Shown: positions 43,188 to 53,385, counted from the first letter of the stretch. The stretch is DNA of 64,000 nucleotides from Allobogoriella deserti (GCF_042680605.1 NZ_JBHUEE010000005.1:62001-126000); one strand, 5' to 3'. Notes: generated by a model not told the origin, from the letters alone. Made by a program: numbers and translations.

Positions 43188-44528
43188 TCAGCCGAGATCG
43201 ATGACCACGCGCCCCTGGTCCGGGTCGCCGTCGGTGGCGTCGCCGTCGTTCGTGCCGAACCGGACCCGGGCCGGGGCGGCGTCCTTTGGGATGTCGAACC
43301 GCACCGTGGTATCGAACGTGTTCCCGGGGTTGACGTAGGCGAAGAGGTTGTCGCTGCTGAGTGAGCTCAGCACGTTGTATCGCGCATGGTGGGCGTCGCC
43401 GGCGTCATCGACCACGTCCACCTGGTCGAGGTCGAGCCAGTCGCCGTGAGTGCTGACGTTGGTGAGCGTGAGGTGGACGAGGATGAACTGCCCATCCGCC
43501 TCGATCTCGTCCTGGCCGAGTCCGACGCCGTGGTCGTCGAACTCCACGGATTCGATGCCGGTCTCGACACCGGTGACCGTCCATTCGAACTCGTCCGCTC
43601 GGACGGTCTCGCCGCGAACACCGTGGACGTCGTCGGTGGGCTTGTCCGGTTCAGGGAGCACGTCGGGCATGTCGCCGTCCGCCAGGTCGACGCTCGCCCC
43701 TCCGGTCGCGTCGTAGAGGTTGTACAAGATCAACCCGGCCGGGGTGGCGTCGGCGTCGATGTCGAAGATCATCTCCACCTCGGCGCTCTCGCCGGGTCGG
43801 ATCCCCTGGCTCAGCGGGGGCCGGCCCTCGAGATGGACGTCGATGGTGGTGTTCAGGCGTCCGTCCGCGTCGACCAGATCGTCCGCGACGTCCACGAAGT
43901 CCTCCTCCGTACCGGTGTTCGTCGCGACCGCGCGCACATAGACGTACTGGCCCATCGGATCGGTGCGGCGGACGTCGTCGTGGACGAGCTCGACCTCGTC
44001 CAACCCGGCCTCGACCTCGAGTACCTCGAACACGATGGAGCCGTGCCGGACCGGTTCCTCGAGGCCGACGACGGAGGTCGCCACGTCGCTCGCGCCCTGG
44101 GACGGTGCGGGCGACCCGGATGGTGACGGCGATGGTGAGGACGGCGATGGTGAGGACGGTGACGACGAAGCCGACTCCTCGCCGGACGGTGCGGATGACG
44201 GGACGCGCGTCTCGTCCTTGCCGGAGTCGAGGGCGTCGGTGATGATGCCGCCCAGCACCAGGGCGACGAGTCCGCCGACGACGAGCCCCCGTCTCCACCG
44301 GGGCCGCCCAAACGTCGGAGCCGGCTCCCGACTCTGCGGCTCCTCGGCGCTCGCGGTGTCGGGCGACCCGCCGGCCGCGCCGGCGGGCGGGGCACCGGCG
44401 ATGTCGGCGTAGGGGGTGAACGCGTCCGACCCGGACGGGCCGGGAGCACGGGAGTAGTCGCCGAGCCGGTGTCCGTAGTCCCCGTCGGACCCGGTCTCGC
44501 CGTCGGCTCCGTCGTGGCCGCCGCTCAT
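43188..44528 (-). CDS. Membrane-anchored DUF4352 protein
   Basis: This is a 446-residue protein with a Gly/Asp-rich cytoplasmic N terminus (1-75), one span (RGLVVGGLVALVLGGIITDAL), a Ser/Pro linker of about 45 residues (PSPSSPSPSPSG), and then two copies of an immunoglobulin-like DUF4352 domain. Each copy begins with a short hydrophobic strand and carries the QYVYVRAVATNTG or QFILVHLTLTNVS core strand. It would lie outside the membrane. DUF4352 proteins are often surface lipoproteins of unknown role. It follows the peptide ABC operon by 121 bp. Confidence 0.75.
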   Translation of the reverse strand: MSGGHDGADGETGSDGDYGHRLGDYSRAPGPSGSDAFTPYADIAGAPPAGAAGGSPDTASAEEPQSREPAPTFGRPRWRRGLVVGGLVALVLGGIITDALDSGKDETRVPSSAPSGEESASSSPSSPSPSSPSPSPSGSPAPSQGASDVATSVVGLEEPVRHGSIVFEVLEVEAGLDEVELVHDDVRRTDPMGQYVYVRAVATNTGTEEDFVDVADDLVDADGRLNTTIDVHLEGRPPLSQGIRPGESAEVEMIFDIDADATPAGLILYNLYDATGGASVDLADGDMPDVLPEPDKPTDDVHGVRGETVRADEFEWTVTGVETGIESVEFDDHGVGLGQDEIEADGQFILVHLTLTNVSTHGDWLDLDQVDVVDDAGDAHHARYNVLSSLSSDNLFAYVNPGNTFDTTVRFDIPKDAAPARVRFGTNDGDATDGDPDQGRVVIDLG

Positions 44529-44649
44529 CTCGTCCCCCCACTCCTCGTGCGCCGACCATGATGGCGCACCCGCGCCGACGCGTGCGTGCCGAGGGCCGGG
44601 TTGCGGAGGTCGACGGCTCCGGCCTCAGACGCGGGGCGTCCGGGCGATC

Positions 44650-46425
44650 TCAGGCGTCGGCCCGTAGCCTGGCGAGCTCGTCCCGTCGGGTCTGTTGCTC
44701 GACCGGGTCCGGTACCGGCACCGAGGCCAGCAGGCGCCGGGTGTAGGGATCCTGCGGGTCGTGCAACACCCGCTCGGAGGAGTCGAGTTCGACGAGCTCC
44801 CCACGGTAGAGCACGGCGATCCGGTCGGCGAGCATGCCGACGACCGCGAGGTCATGGCTGATGAACAACGTGGCGAACCCGAGACGCCCCTGCAGTTCGG
44901 TGAACACCTCGAGCACCCGCGCCTGGACCGAGACGTCGAGGGCCGAGGTCGGCTCGTCCGCGACGAGCAGCTCCGGATCCAGCGCCAGTGCCCGCGCGAG
45001 ACTCGCCCGCTGCCGCTGACCGCCGGAGAGCTCGTGCGGGTAGCGGTGGGCGAAGTGCTGCGGCAGGTGCACGGCGTCGAGCAGGTCGGACACGCGTCGG
45101 CGGATCTGGCGTCCCTGTGCCGCCTCGCCCCGGCCGTGCACGACGAGCGGCTCGGCGATGCATTCCTCGATGGTGAGCAGCGGGTTGAACGACGTCGCCG
45201 GATCCTGGAACACGAATCCGATCCGCGCCCGGAGCGGACGGAAGTCGCGCTCGCGGAAGCCGACCATCTCGTGCCCGAGGACCTCCAGCGAGCCGCCGGT
45301 GGCGCGCGTGAGGCCGGCGATAGCGCGGCCGATGGTGGTCTTGCCCGAGCCGGACTCGCCGACGAGGCCGAGCACCTCGCCGGGGGCGATCGAGAAGGAG
45401 GCGCCGTCGACCGCCCGGAACCCGGCGCGCCCCAGCCGTCCCGGGTAGACGATCTCCAGGTCACGCGCGGTGACCACCGGGCTCGCCCGCTCGTCCTGCG
45501 GCGGGGACTCGGCCCGGGCCGTCTCCGGCGGCGAGTCGTCGGCGGCCGCGCCGGCCGACGGACGCGCGGTCACCGCACCCGGGGCCGAGGCGCCGAGCTT
45601 GGGCACCGCGGCCAGCAACGACTGGGTGTACTCGTGCCGGGGGGAGGCGAACAGGCTGCGGGCGTCCGCCTCCTCGACCACCTCGCCCTGGTACATCACG
45701 GCCACCCGGTCGGCCAGATCCGCCACCACGCCCATGTTGTGCGTGATGAGCACGATCGCCGTCCCGAACTCGGTGCGCACCCGGCGCAGCAGATCGAGGA
45801 TCTCGGCCTGCACCGTGACGTCCAGCGCCGTCGTGGGCTCGTCGGCCACGATCACCTTGGGACCGAGCACCAACGCCATGGCGATGACGATGCGCTGCTT
45901 CTGCCCGCCGGAGAACTGGTGCGGATAGTGGTCGACCCGGTCCTCCGGGTCCGGGATGCCGACGCGGCCGAGGATCTCGATGGCCTTGGCCCGGGCGTCC
46001 TTCTTCGAGTGCTGCCCGTGTGCGCGCAACCCCTCGGCGATCTGCCACCCGACGGTGTAGACGGGGTTGAGGGCGGAGGACGGCTCCTGGAAGACCATGG
46101 CGACGTCGCGGCCGCGGACCTGGCGCAACGTCGCCGGGTCGATCGTGACGACGTCCTGGCCTGCGAGGAGAACCGCCCCGTCCACGGTCGCGGTCTCGGG
46201 CAGTAGCCCGAGGACCGACTTACCGGTGACCGTCTTGCCCGAGCCGGACTCCCCGACGACGGCGAGCACCTCACCGGGACGGACCGAAAGATTCACCCCA
46301 CGCACCGCACGGACCGGGTCGGCGTCGGTGGCGAAGCTGATGCGCAGGTCGCGGATGTCGAGGACCGGTCCCGCACCCGAGTCGCCGGCCGGGCCTGTCG
46401 CGCCGGACGTGCTGGTCGCGCTCAT
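44650..46425 (-). CDS. Peptide ABC transporter, fused DppD-DppF ATPase
   Basis: This is the ATPase of an oligopeptide/dipeptide or nickel-type importer in which both nucleotide-binding domains are fused in one 591-residue chain. Domain 1 has the Walker A GESGSGKTVTGKS (about 57) and FSGGQKQRI. Domain 2, from about 320, has GESGSGKTTIGRA and LSGGQRQRA. Each domain ends in the Opp-type C-terminal extension (VPKLG, PDPVEQ). It overlaps the permease gene by 4 bp. Fused Dpp ATPases are common in actinobacteria. Confidence 0.93.
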   Translation of the reverse strand: MSATSTSGATGPAGDSGAGPVLDIRDLRISFATDADPVRAVRGVNLSVRPGEVLAVVGESGSGKTVTGKSVLGLLPETATVDGAVLLAGQDVVTIDPATLRQVRGRDVAMVFQEPSSALNPVYTVGWQIAEGLRAHGQHSKKDARAKAIEILGRVGIPDPEDRVDHYPHQFSGGQKQRIVIAMALVLGPKVIVADEPTTALDVTVQAEILDLLRRVRTEFGTAIVLITHNMGVVADLADRVAVMYQGEVVEEADARSLFASPRHEYTQSLLAAVPKLGASAPGAVTARPSAGAAADDSPPETARAESPPQDERASPVVTARDLEIVYPGRLGRAGFRAVDGASFSIAPGEVLGLVGESGSGKTTIGRAIAGLTRATGGSLEVLGHEMVGFRERDFRPLRARIGFVFQDPATSFNPLLTIEECIAEPLVVHGRGEAAQGRQIRRRVSDLLDAVHLPQHFAHRYPHELSGGQRQRASLARALALDPELLVADEPTSALDVSVQARVLEVFTELQGRLGFATLFISHDLAVVGMLADRIAVLYRGELVELDSSERVLHDPQDPYTRRLLASVPVPDPVEQQTRRDELARLRADA

Positions 46426-47489
46426 CGTTGCTCTCCTTCGCCCGGCTGGTCGCCTCGGTCGTGCTCTGCCGTCGTGCCGTGGCCGCCGGTCGTCTGCTCC
46501 TGACCGGCCGGGACCTCGACGGCGGCGCCGCCGGTGACCCGGCGCCGGATGCGCAGACGCGGATCGGACAGGTCGTTCAGGCTCTCACCGACCAACGTGA
46601 TGCCCAGGACGAGCAGCACGATCGCCAGGCCCGGGAACACGCCGGTCCACCAGATCCCGGACGCGACGTCCGAGACCGCGCGGTTGAGGTCGTAGCCCCA
46701 TTCGGCGGCCCGGCTCGGCACGATCCCGAATCCGAGGAAGCCGAGTCCGGCCAGGGTGAGGATCGCCTCCGAGGCGTTGAGCGTGACGATCAGTGGCAGC
46801 GACCGGGTGGCGTTGCGCAGCACGTGCCGGAACAGGATCCGCCGGGTCGGGGTTCCGATCACCTGGGCGGACTCGACGAAGGGCTCCGCCTTGAGGCGCA
46901 CGGTCTCCGCACGCACGACACGGAAATACTGCGGGACGAACACCACCGTGATGGACATGGCCGCGGCGAGGATCCCGCTCCACATGCTCGACCGGCCGCC
47001 GGAGATCATGATCGAGATGACGATCGCCAGCAGCAGCGTCGGGAAGGCGTAGATGGCGTCCGCGACGGTGACGAGCACGCGGTCGAGCCAGCCGCCGAGG
47101 TACCCGGACAGCAGCCCGAGCAGGACCCCGACGAACAACGACGCGGCGACGGCGATGACGACGGTGGACAAGGCGGTCTGGGACCCCCAGATCACCCGGG
47201 AGAAGACGTCGTAGCCGCCGACGGTCGTCCCCCAGAGGTGGCCGTCTCCGGGCGCGACCTGTCGGCCGAACCGCTCACCGGCGTGGTCGGCGAGCTGGTT
47301 GAACCGATAGGGGGTCAGCACCGGCGCCAGCAGCGCCATGGCCACGAAGGAGAGGCAGATGACCAGGCCGGCCACGAGCATGCCGCGCTGCAGGCCGACG
47401 GACTGGCGGAGCTGGCGGATGATCGGCCAGCTCTGCCACGCCGCCGCGTCGCGCTGCGCGGGAGCGGTGAGCAGACTCTCGTTCGTCAT
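46422..47489 (-). CDS. Peptide ABC transporter permease, DppC type
   Basis: This is a 355-residue membrane subunit with a 40-residue cytoplasmic N terminus, six spans, and the conserved GTTVGGYDVFSRVIWGSQTAL, typical of DppC/OppC. The EAA-like loop is in VIGTPTRRILFRHVLRN. It ends in a polar Gln/Glu-rich tail. It lies 1 bp after the DppB gene and overlaps the ATPase gene. Confidence 0.92.
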   Translation of the reverse strand: MTNESLLTAPAQRDAAAWQSWPIIRQLRQSVGLQRGMLVAGLVICLSFVAMALLAPVLTPYRFNQLADHAGERFGRQVAPGDGHLWGTTVGGYDVFSRVIWGSQTALSTVVIAVAASLFVGVLLGLLSGYLGGWLDRVLVTVADAIYAFPTLLLAIVISIMISGGRSSMWSGILAAAMSITVVFVPQYFRVVRAETVRLKAEPFVESAQVIGTPTRRILFRHVLRNATRSLPLIVTLNASEAILTLAGLGFLGFGIVPSRAAEWGYDLNRAVSDVASGIWWTGVFPGLAIVLLVLGITLVGESLNDLSDPRLRIRRRVTGGAAVEVPAGQEQTTGGHGTTAEHDRGDQPGEGEQR

Positions 47490-47490
47490 C

Positions 47491-48564
47491 TCAGTACCTC
47501 ACCCTCGGGTCGATGAGCGCGGCGACGACGTCGACGAGGAAGTTCGTGACGGCGACGATGACGGCGAGCAGCGCGACGATGCCCTGGACGGCGACGAAGT
47601 CACGGGCGCCGAGATACTGCGTGAGCTCGAACCCGAGGCCGCGCCACTCGAACGTCGTCTCGGTGAGCACGGCGCCGCCGAGCATCATCGCGATCTGCAT
47701 GCCCATGACGGTGATGATCGGGATGAGCGCCGGCTTGTAGGCGTGCTTGCGGACCAGCCTGGATTCGGCGACACCGCGCGACCGTGCGGCGTCGACGTAG
47801 TCCCGGCCCAGGGTGCCGATGAGGTTGGTCCGCACGAGGCGCAGGAAGACCCCGGCGGTGAGCAGCCCCAGCGCCAGCGCCGGCAGGGCGGCGTGGGCGA
47901 GAACGTCGGAGATGAGGTCCCAGCGGCCGGTGCGCAGGGCGTCGACGATGTTGATGCCGGTCGAACCCGTGATGCGGCCGAGCACGAGCTGGACCTCGGG
48001 ACTGGCCCGTCCGGACAGCGGCAACCAGCCCAACCACACGGAGAACACGAGCTTGAGCAGCAGGCCGGCGAAGAAGACCGGCGTGGCGTAGCACAGGATG
48101 GCGAAGACCCGCAGCACGGCGTCCGGCCAGCGGTCGCGCAGGTAGGCGGCGAGCATCCCGAGCGGGATGCCGACGATCAGGGCGACCACGAGCGCGAACA
48201 GCACCAGCTCGAGGGTGGCGGTGCCGTAGTCGAGGAGGATCTCGCTGATCGCCCGGTTGTCCGTCAGCGTGCGGCCGAAGTCACCGGTGAAGATCTGGCG
48301 AAGGTAGTCGACGTACTGGACGAGGATCGGCCGGTCGTAGCCGGCGGCGGCGAGGCGCTCCTCGAGCTGCGCCGGGGTCAGGCGGCCGCCCACGGATGCC
48401 GAGATCGGGTCACCGACGACCCTCATCAGGCAGAACACGAGCGTGACGAGGATGAAGACGGTGGGGATGATGAGCAGGAAGCGGACGAGGACGTAACGGC
48501 CGAGCCCGGATCCGGGCGTCTTGGCCTTGCTGCCTGCGACGGTTCGCTCGTCGGCGATCGTCAA
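47491..48564 (-). CDS. Peptide ABC transporter permease, DppB type
   Basis: This is a 357-residue membrane subunit with the DppB hallmarks GRYVLVRFLLIIPTVFILVT at the N terminus, RVVGDPISA, and the EAA region YVDAARSRGVAESRLVRKHAYK. It has six spans. The gap to the receptor gene upstream is 88 bp, short enough for one operon. Confidence 0.92.
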   Translation of the reverse strand: MTIADERTVAGSKAKTPGSGLGRYVLVRFLLIIPTVFILVTLVFCLMRVVGDPISASVGGRLTPAQLEERLAAAGYDRPILVQYVDYLRQIFTGDFGRTLTDNRAISEILLDYGTATLELVLFALVVALIVGIPLGMLAAYLRDRWPDAVLRVFAILCYATPVFFAGLLLKLVFSVWLGWLPLSGRASPEVQLVLGRITGSTGINIVDALRTGRWDLISDVLAHAALPALALGLLTAGVFLRLVRTNLIGTLGRDYVDAARSRGVAESRLVRKHAYKPALIPIITVMGMQIAMMLGGAVLTETTFEWRGLGFELTQYLGARDFVAVQGIVALLAVIVAVTNFLVDVVAALIDPRVRY

Positions 48565-48652
48565 CGGTGCTGGCTCCTTGTCTCGGGCGCGGGGGACGCC
48601 GACGCCACCGGTGGAGGCATCGGCGTCCCTGCGACGATTCGCTGGCGGACGC

Positions 48653-50293
48653 TCAGCGGTGCAGCGGGGCGAACCGGAACTTGAACGACGCGTCGAGCGT
48701 GACGTCCTGGATGTCCTGCTGGGCGACCGCGACCTGTGCCCCCTGGAGGAACGGCAGGGTGGAGAGGTCCTCGGCCACCGCGTGCTGGATGTCCTCGATG
48801 AGTGCGGCCCGCTCGTCCTCGTCCTCGGTGGAGGCCTGCTGGTGGATCATGTCGGTGACCTCCTCGTCCTCGTAGTGGTTGACGAGGAAGTTGTCCGGCA
48901 GGAAGAACGGCGTCAGGTAGTTGTCCGCGTCCGAGTAGTCGGGGAACCAGCCCAGCTGGTAGGCGGGGTAGGCGTCCTGGGTGCGCTCGCTGTTGTAGGT
49001 GTCCCACAGCGTCTGCGACAGGTTGACCTCGAACAGGCCGTCCGCCTCGAGCTGGTTCTCGATCATCGCGTACTCCTCGTCCGAGGAGTTGCCGTAGTGG
49101 TCCGAGTTGTACTGCAGGTTCAGCTCGACCGGGGTCTCGACGCCGGCGTCCTCCAGCCGCTGCCGGGCGCGGTCGGGGTCCGGGCCGCCCTCGCCGTCGC
49201 CGTACATCTCACGCAGCGGCTCGGCGGCACCGGTCAGGCCCTCGGGCACGTAGGAGTACAGCGGGGTGTAGGCGCCGGAGTAGATCTCCTCCGACAGCGG
49301 CTCGCGGTCGATGAGGTCGGCGACCGCCTGACGCACGGCCAGGGCGCGCTCGGGGTCGGCGTCCTCGGTCTCGGCACCGTAGGGCTGGGTGTTGAAGTTG
49401 AAGACGATGTAGCGGATCTCACCGCCCGGACCGTCGTGCACGGTGAGATTCTCGTCCTGGGAGAGGTCCTCCAGGTCCGTCGGGCTGAGCGAGCGGGTCG
49501 CGACGTCGACGTCCCCCTCCTGCACGGCCAGCTTCAACGAGGTCTCGTCGGCGTAGTAGGACAGGCTCACGCCATCGTTCTGCGCCTCGCCGAGGACGCC
49601 GTTGTAGTCCTCGAACGGCTCGAACTGGACCAGTTCGTTCTCGGTGTAGTCCGTGATGGCGTACTGCCCGGCGAACGCCTGGCCGTCGACGATCTCCTGG
49701 GCCGGGGTGAGTTCGGTGGCGGAGAAGACGTCCTCGTCCACGATCGGGCCGGCAGGGGAGGAGAGCACCTGGGGGAACGTCTGGTCGTTCTCGCTACCGA
49801 GGTGGAAGACCACCGTGCGGTCGTCAACCTCCTCGACCTGCTCGAGATTGAACAGCAGCGACGACGGGCCGTTGGGGTCGGCGATCTCGAGCTGGCGGTC
49901 GAAGGAGAACTTCACGTCCGAGGCCGTGAGCTCGTTGCCGTTGGCGAAGGTCAGGCCCTCCTTGAGAGTGACCGTGTACTCCGTGGGTGAGGTGAACTCG
50001 GCGGACTCGGCGATGTCCGGCTCGACGTCGGGGCTCCCGTACGGGGTGTTCATGATCATCGGGAACACCTGGGTGTGGATCGCCGTCGATCCGTGGTCGT
50101 AGGAGCCGGCCGGGTCCAGGTTCGTCACGGCGTCGGTGGTGCCGACGCTGATGAGGCCGCCGCCGTCGCCGTCGCCACCCCCGCCACCGCCGTCGATGTC
50201 CGAGGTGTCCGCGCAGGCGGAGAGCACGAGCGCGGCCGTTGCCGCGGCGCCGAGCGCGCCCAGGGTGCGGCGTCGCTGTCGAACGAGGGGCAT
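48653..50293 (-). CDS. Peptide ABC transporter substrate-binding lipoprotein
   Basis: This is a family 5 solute-binding receptor (DppA/OppA type), 546 residues. Its signal ends in the lipobox VLSAC (Cys27), followed by a long Gly/Asp linker. ISVGTTDAVTNLDPAGSYDHGS is the typical opening strand. GGAGG lies 7 bp from the ATG at 50293, so I prefer it to the ATG at 50299, which is too close to the ribosome site. It heads the dpp-like operon down to 44650. Whether it binds peptides, nickel or sugars cannot be told. Confidence 0.9.
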   Translation of the reverse strand: MPLVRQRRRTLGALGAAATAALVLSACADTSDIDGGGGGGDGDGGGLISVGTTDAVTNLDPAGSYDHGSTAIHTQVFPMIMNTPYGSPDVEPDIAESAEFTSPTEYTVTLKEGLTFANGNELTASDVKFSFDRQLEIADPNGPSSLLFNLEQVEEVDDRTVVFHLGSENDQTFPQVLSSPAGPIVDEDVFSATELTPAQEIVDGQAFAGQYAITDYTENELVQFEPFEDYNGVLGEAQNDGVSLSYYADETSLKLAVQEGDVDVATRSLSPTDLEDLSQDENLTVHDGPGGEIRYIVFNFNTQPYGAETEDADPERALAVRQAVADLIDREPLSEEIYSGAYTPLYSYVPEGLTGAAEPLREMYGDGEGGPDPDRARQRLEDAGVETPVELNLQYNSDHYGNSSDEEYAMIENQLEADGLFEVNLSQTLWDTYNSERTQDAYPAYQLGWFPDYSDADNYLTPFFLPDNFLVNHYEDEEVTDMIHQQASTEDEDERAALIEDIQHAVAEDLSTLPFLQGAQVAVAQQDIQDVTLDASFKFRFAPLHR

Positions 50294-50554
50294 GGTCATT
50301 CCTCCACTGCTGTGTGCGGGTGCTCAGGGTGGGCACCCGAGTGCCCCGGACCCTGTCTCAGGATTCGGTGGGCACCTTGTCTAACACACGTTCGGGCGGT
50401 AATCCGAGTCCGGCTGTGGCTGGGCCGGTGAACGATCCACGCCTGAAACGAGCGCGACACGTCGCCGCAACGCTCGGCGCCACTGGCGGGAATCGGCCGG
50501 CGGGGCCATCGCCCGCGGTGGGACAGCAGGTGCCGGTCGCGCTCGTGCGCGACG

Positions 50555-53128
50555 ATGTCTGTCATGGCCGCGCGCGAGAAGCCCGAGACCGTGCAGATCG
50601 ACGGACGGCGGTTGCGCGTGTCCAACCTCGGCAAGGTGCTCTACCCCGAGACCGGCACCACCAAGGCCGAGGTCCTGGGATACCTCGCCGAGATCGCGCC
50701 GGTCATGGTGCCGCACACCGCGGGCCGGCCGGCCACGCGGAAGCGCTGGCCCGACGGCGTCGGGACCGAGGCGCAGCCGGGTGAGTTCTTCTTCATCAAG
50801 GATGTCGAGGCGGGCGCGCCCACCTGGGTGGTCCGCGGTGACATCGAACACTCCGGCGGCCCGAAGACCTACCCGGTCGTCGACGACGCCGCCACACTCG
50901 CCTGGCTCGGGCAGGTCGCCGCCCTCGAGGTCCACGTGCCCCAGTGGCGTTTCGGCAGCGACGGCCGTCCCCGCCATCCGGACCGGATCGTCCTCGACCT
51001 CGATCCGGGGCCCGGCGTCGGCCTGCCGGAGTGCGCTGAGGTCGCGCGACTCGTCCGCCCGCTGCTCCAGGGCATGGGCCTGGAGCCGATGCCTGTGACC
51101 TCGGGGTCCAAGGGGTTGCATCTTTACGCGGGCCTCGACGGCTCGCACACCTCCGACGACATCAGCGCGGTTGCCCACGAACTGGCCCGTGCCCTCGAGG
51201 CGGATCATCCCGACCTGGTGGTCTCGGACATGAAGAAGACGCTGCGCCAGGGCAAGGTGCTGCTCGACTGGTCGCAGAACAACTCCTCGAAGACGACCAT
51301 CGCCCCGTACTCGTTGCGCGGCCGCTCCCGGCCGACCGTCGCCGCCCCGCGCACCTGGGAGGAGCTGGACGACCCCGAGCTACGGCACCTGGAGTTCCAC
51401 GAGGTCCTCGAGCTGGTCGAACGCCGCGGTGACCCGATGGCCGGGATCTACGGCCGGGACGCGCTGAGCAGGTACAGCTCGATGCGCGACCCCGAGCGGA
51501 CCCCGGAACCGGTCCCCGACCCGCTCGAGCGCGGAGGACGGGCCAGCGTCTCGAACGCCTTCGTGATCCAGGAGCACCACGCCACCCGGCTGCACTGGGA
51601 CCTCCGGCTCGCGCACGGTGGGGTGCTGGTCTCGTGGGCCATCCCGAAGAACATCCCCACCGACGGGACGAACCACCTCGCGGTGCACACCGAGGACCAC
51701 CCGATGGAGTACCTCACCTTCTCCGGCACCATTCCCGCCGGTGAGTACGGCGGTGGCGAGATGAGCATCTGGGACACCGGCACCTACGAGGTGGAGAAGT
51801 GGCGCGAGGGCCGGGAAGTCATTGTCACCCTCACCGGTCAGGACGACGGCGGCCTCGCGGGCCCGGACGGGCCCGGCCAGGTGGCGAAGATCGCGCTCAT
51901 CCAGACCGGCGGACGGGACGGAGGCGAGGAGAGGAACTGGCTGTGTCACCTGATGGAGGGCAGCCGCGTCGGCCGAACGGTCGCCCCGCGCCGGGACACT
52001 GCTGAGCACGGCGGCCGCGGGCGTGCCGGATCGGCTGACGGTTCCCGAGGCGTGCAGCGCGCTCCGGCGGGTGACGGCCGGAAGGCCGCGGGGTCCCGAG
52101 ACGGCGACCAGCGCGCACCGATGACGGCCATCACGGGGGACCGCCGCGACCTCTCACCGGACCTGGACTGGTCGCTGGAGATGAAATGGGACGGCGTGCG
52201 CGCCATCGTCCTCATCGAGGGCGAGCACGTGCGACTCATCAGTCGCAACGGGAACGACACCACGCACCTGTATCCCGAGCTCGGTGAGATCCATCGGTGT
52301 CTGGCCGGCGCGGAGTCGGCCGTGCTGGACGGGGAGATCGTCGCGCTCGACGACAGTGGCAGGCCCGACTTCGGGCACCTCCAGCAACGGTTCAACCTCA
52401 CCCATGCAAGCGAGATCGCCCGGGCCCGCCGCGCCGCTCCGGTCCACCTCATGCTCTTCGACGTCCTCGAGGTCGACGGCGCCTCGACCGTAGGCGAAAC
52501 CTACGACCGGCGGCGCGAGATCCTTCGAGAGCACCTCGACCTGAAGGCCGATACCCGGGTGGCGATCCCCGAGGCCTTCGACGGCGATCTCGACGCCGCC
52601 ATGGAGGCGTCCCGGCAATGGGGCCTGGAAGGCGTCGTCGCCAAGCGGCGGGACTCGCGGTACGCGGTCGGTCGCCGGTCACGTGCGTGGGTGAAGATCA
52701 AGCACACGCTCACTCATGAGGCGGTGGTCATCGGGTTCCGCCCGGGCCAGGGCAACCGTGAGGGTGCCGTCGGTTCCCTGCTGCTCGCCGTGCCCGACCA
52801 GGACGGCACGCTCCACTACGCCGGCCGCGTCGGCACCGGGTTCACCCACGACGAGGCGGTCCGGTGGCGGCGCGAGATGGAGGGCAGATCCCGGAAGCAG
52901 GCGCCGGTCGAGGACGTGCCACGCCCCGACGCCCGGGACGCGCGCTGGGTGCTCCCGGACCAGGTCGCCGAGGTCGAGCTGGGCGCCTGGACACGCGACG
53001 GTCGGATGCGTCACCCCCGGTGGAAGGGCTGGCGCCCGGACAAGGCGCCCACGGACGTCGAGCCCCGCCCGCCGGCGAGCGGTGACGGCTCGGACTTCTC
53101 CCGCGTTCGCACCACGAAAAAGGCCTGA
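50555..53128 (+). CDS. ligD: NHEJ DNA ligase LigD (Pol-PE-Lig)
   Basis: This is the multifunctional end-processing ligase of bacterial NHEJ, 857 residues. Domains run in the mycobacterial order. The polymerase/primase occupies about 10-295, with LDLDPGPG carrying the metal Asp pair near 148-150. The 3'-phosphoesterase occupies about 320-470, with QEHHATRLHWDLRL. A basic linker follows. The ATP-dependent ligase runs from about 525, with the adenylated Lys544 in EMKWDGVRAI, then DGEIVAL, EGVVAKRRDSRY and KIKHT. The ATG at 50564 is an alternative start. It acts with Ku (34922-35860). Confidence 0.95.
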   Translation: MSVMAAREKPETVQIDGRRLRVSNLGKVLYPETGTTKAEVLGYLAEIAPVMVPHTAGRPATRKRWPDGVGTEAQPGEFFFIKDVEAGAPTWVVRGDIEHSGGPKTYPVVDDAATLAWLGQVAALEVHVPQWRFGSDGRPRHPDRIVLDLDPGPGVGLPECAEVARLVRPLLQGMGLEPMPVTSGSKGLHLYAGLDGSHTSDDISAVAHELARALEADHPDLVVSDMKKTLRQGKVLLDWSQNNSSKTTIAPYSLRGRSRPTVAAPRTWEELDDPELRHLEFHEVLELVERRGDPMAGIYGRDALSRYSSMRDPERTPEPVPDPLERGGRASVSNAFVIQEHHATRLHWDLRLAHGGVLVSWAIPKNIPTDGTNHLAVHTEDHPMEYLTFSGTIPAGEYGGGEMSIWDTGTYEVEKWREGREVIVTLTGQDDGGLAGPDGPGQVAKIALIQTGGRDGGEERNWLCHLMEGSRVGRTVAPRRDTAEHGGRGRAGSADGSRGVQRAPAGDGRKAAGSRDGDQRAPMTAITGDRRDLSPDLDWSLEMKWDGVRAIVLIEGEHVRLISRNGNDTTHLYPELGEIHRCLAGAESAVLDGEIVALDDSGRPDFGHLQQRFNLTHASEIARARRAAPVHLMLFDVLEVDGASTVGETYDRRREILREHLDLKADTRVAIPEAFDGDLDAAMEASRQWGLEGVVAKRRDSRYAVGRRSRAWVKIKHTLTHEAVVIGFRPGQGNREGAVGSLLLAVPDQDGTLHYAGRVGTGFTHDEAVRWRREMEGRSRKQAPVEDVPRPDARDARWVLPDQVAEVELGAWTRDGRMRHPRWKGWRPDKAPTDVEPRPPASGDGSDFSRVRTTKKA

Positions 53129-53156
53129 CCGCCCCGCCGGGCGGGACGGTCAGGCC
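53122..53156 (+). terminator. Hairpin overlapping the ligD stop
   Basis: GGCCTGACCG at 53122-53131 pairs with CGGTCAGGCC at 53147-53156, with an inner CCCGCC/GGCGGG stem and one mismatch. It includes the ligD TGA and could also stop the opposite-strand small gene ending at 53215. Confidence 0.65.
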
Positions 53157-53214
53157 GAGGTCGCCCGGACGAGGGGAGCGCCGGCGACCGGTTCCAGATG
53201 ACGCGGCGAGCGGC

Positions 53215-53385
53215 TCAGAGCAGCCCGTCGCGACGCAGGCGCCGACGTGCCTGCCGCTCCAGGCGTCCCTCGCGCTTGAAGTCTCGCAGCCGGTGGACCT
53301 CCTCCGCCCGGGCGAGGAGTTCCTCGTGGTGGATGCGCGCCAGCACGCTGTTCGGCTCGCCGATGTACGGGTAATAGCTGTTCAT
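53215..53385 (-). CDS. Small basic helical protein (56 residues)
   Basis: This is an unrecognised small gene below common length cut-offs. It encodes MNSYYPYIGEPNSVLARIHH, then an almost wholly helical, highly charged chain (EELLARAEEVHRL, RRRLRRDGLL). It has no membrane segment. The Arg-rich C terminus suggests nucleic-acid or partner-protein binding. The case for a real gene is a strong promoter on this strand (TTGACA-17-TAACCT at 53495-53467) with a palindrome in its spacer, an AGGAT ribosome site, and a clear end at a hairpin. Confidence 0.65.
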   Translation of the reverse strand: MNSYYPYIGEPNSVLARIHHEELLARAEEVHRLRDFKREGRLERQARRRLRRDGLL

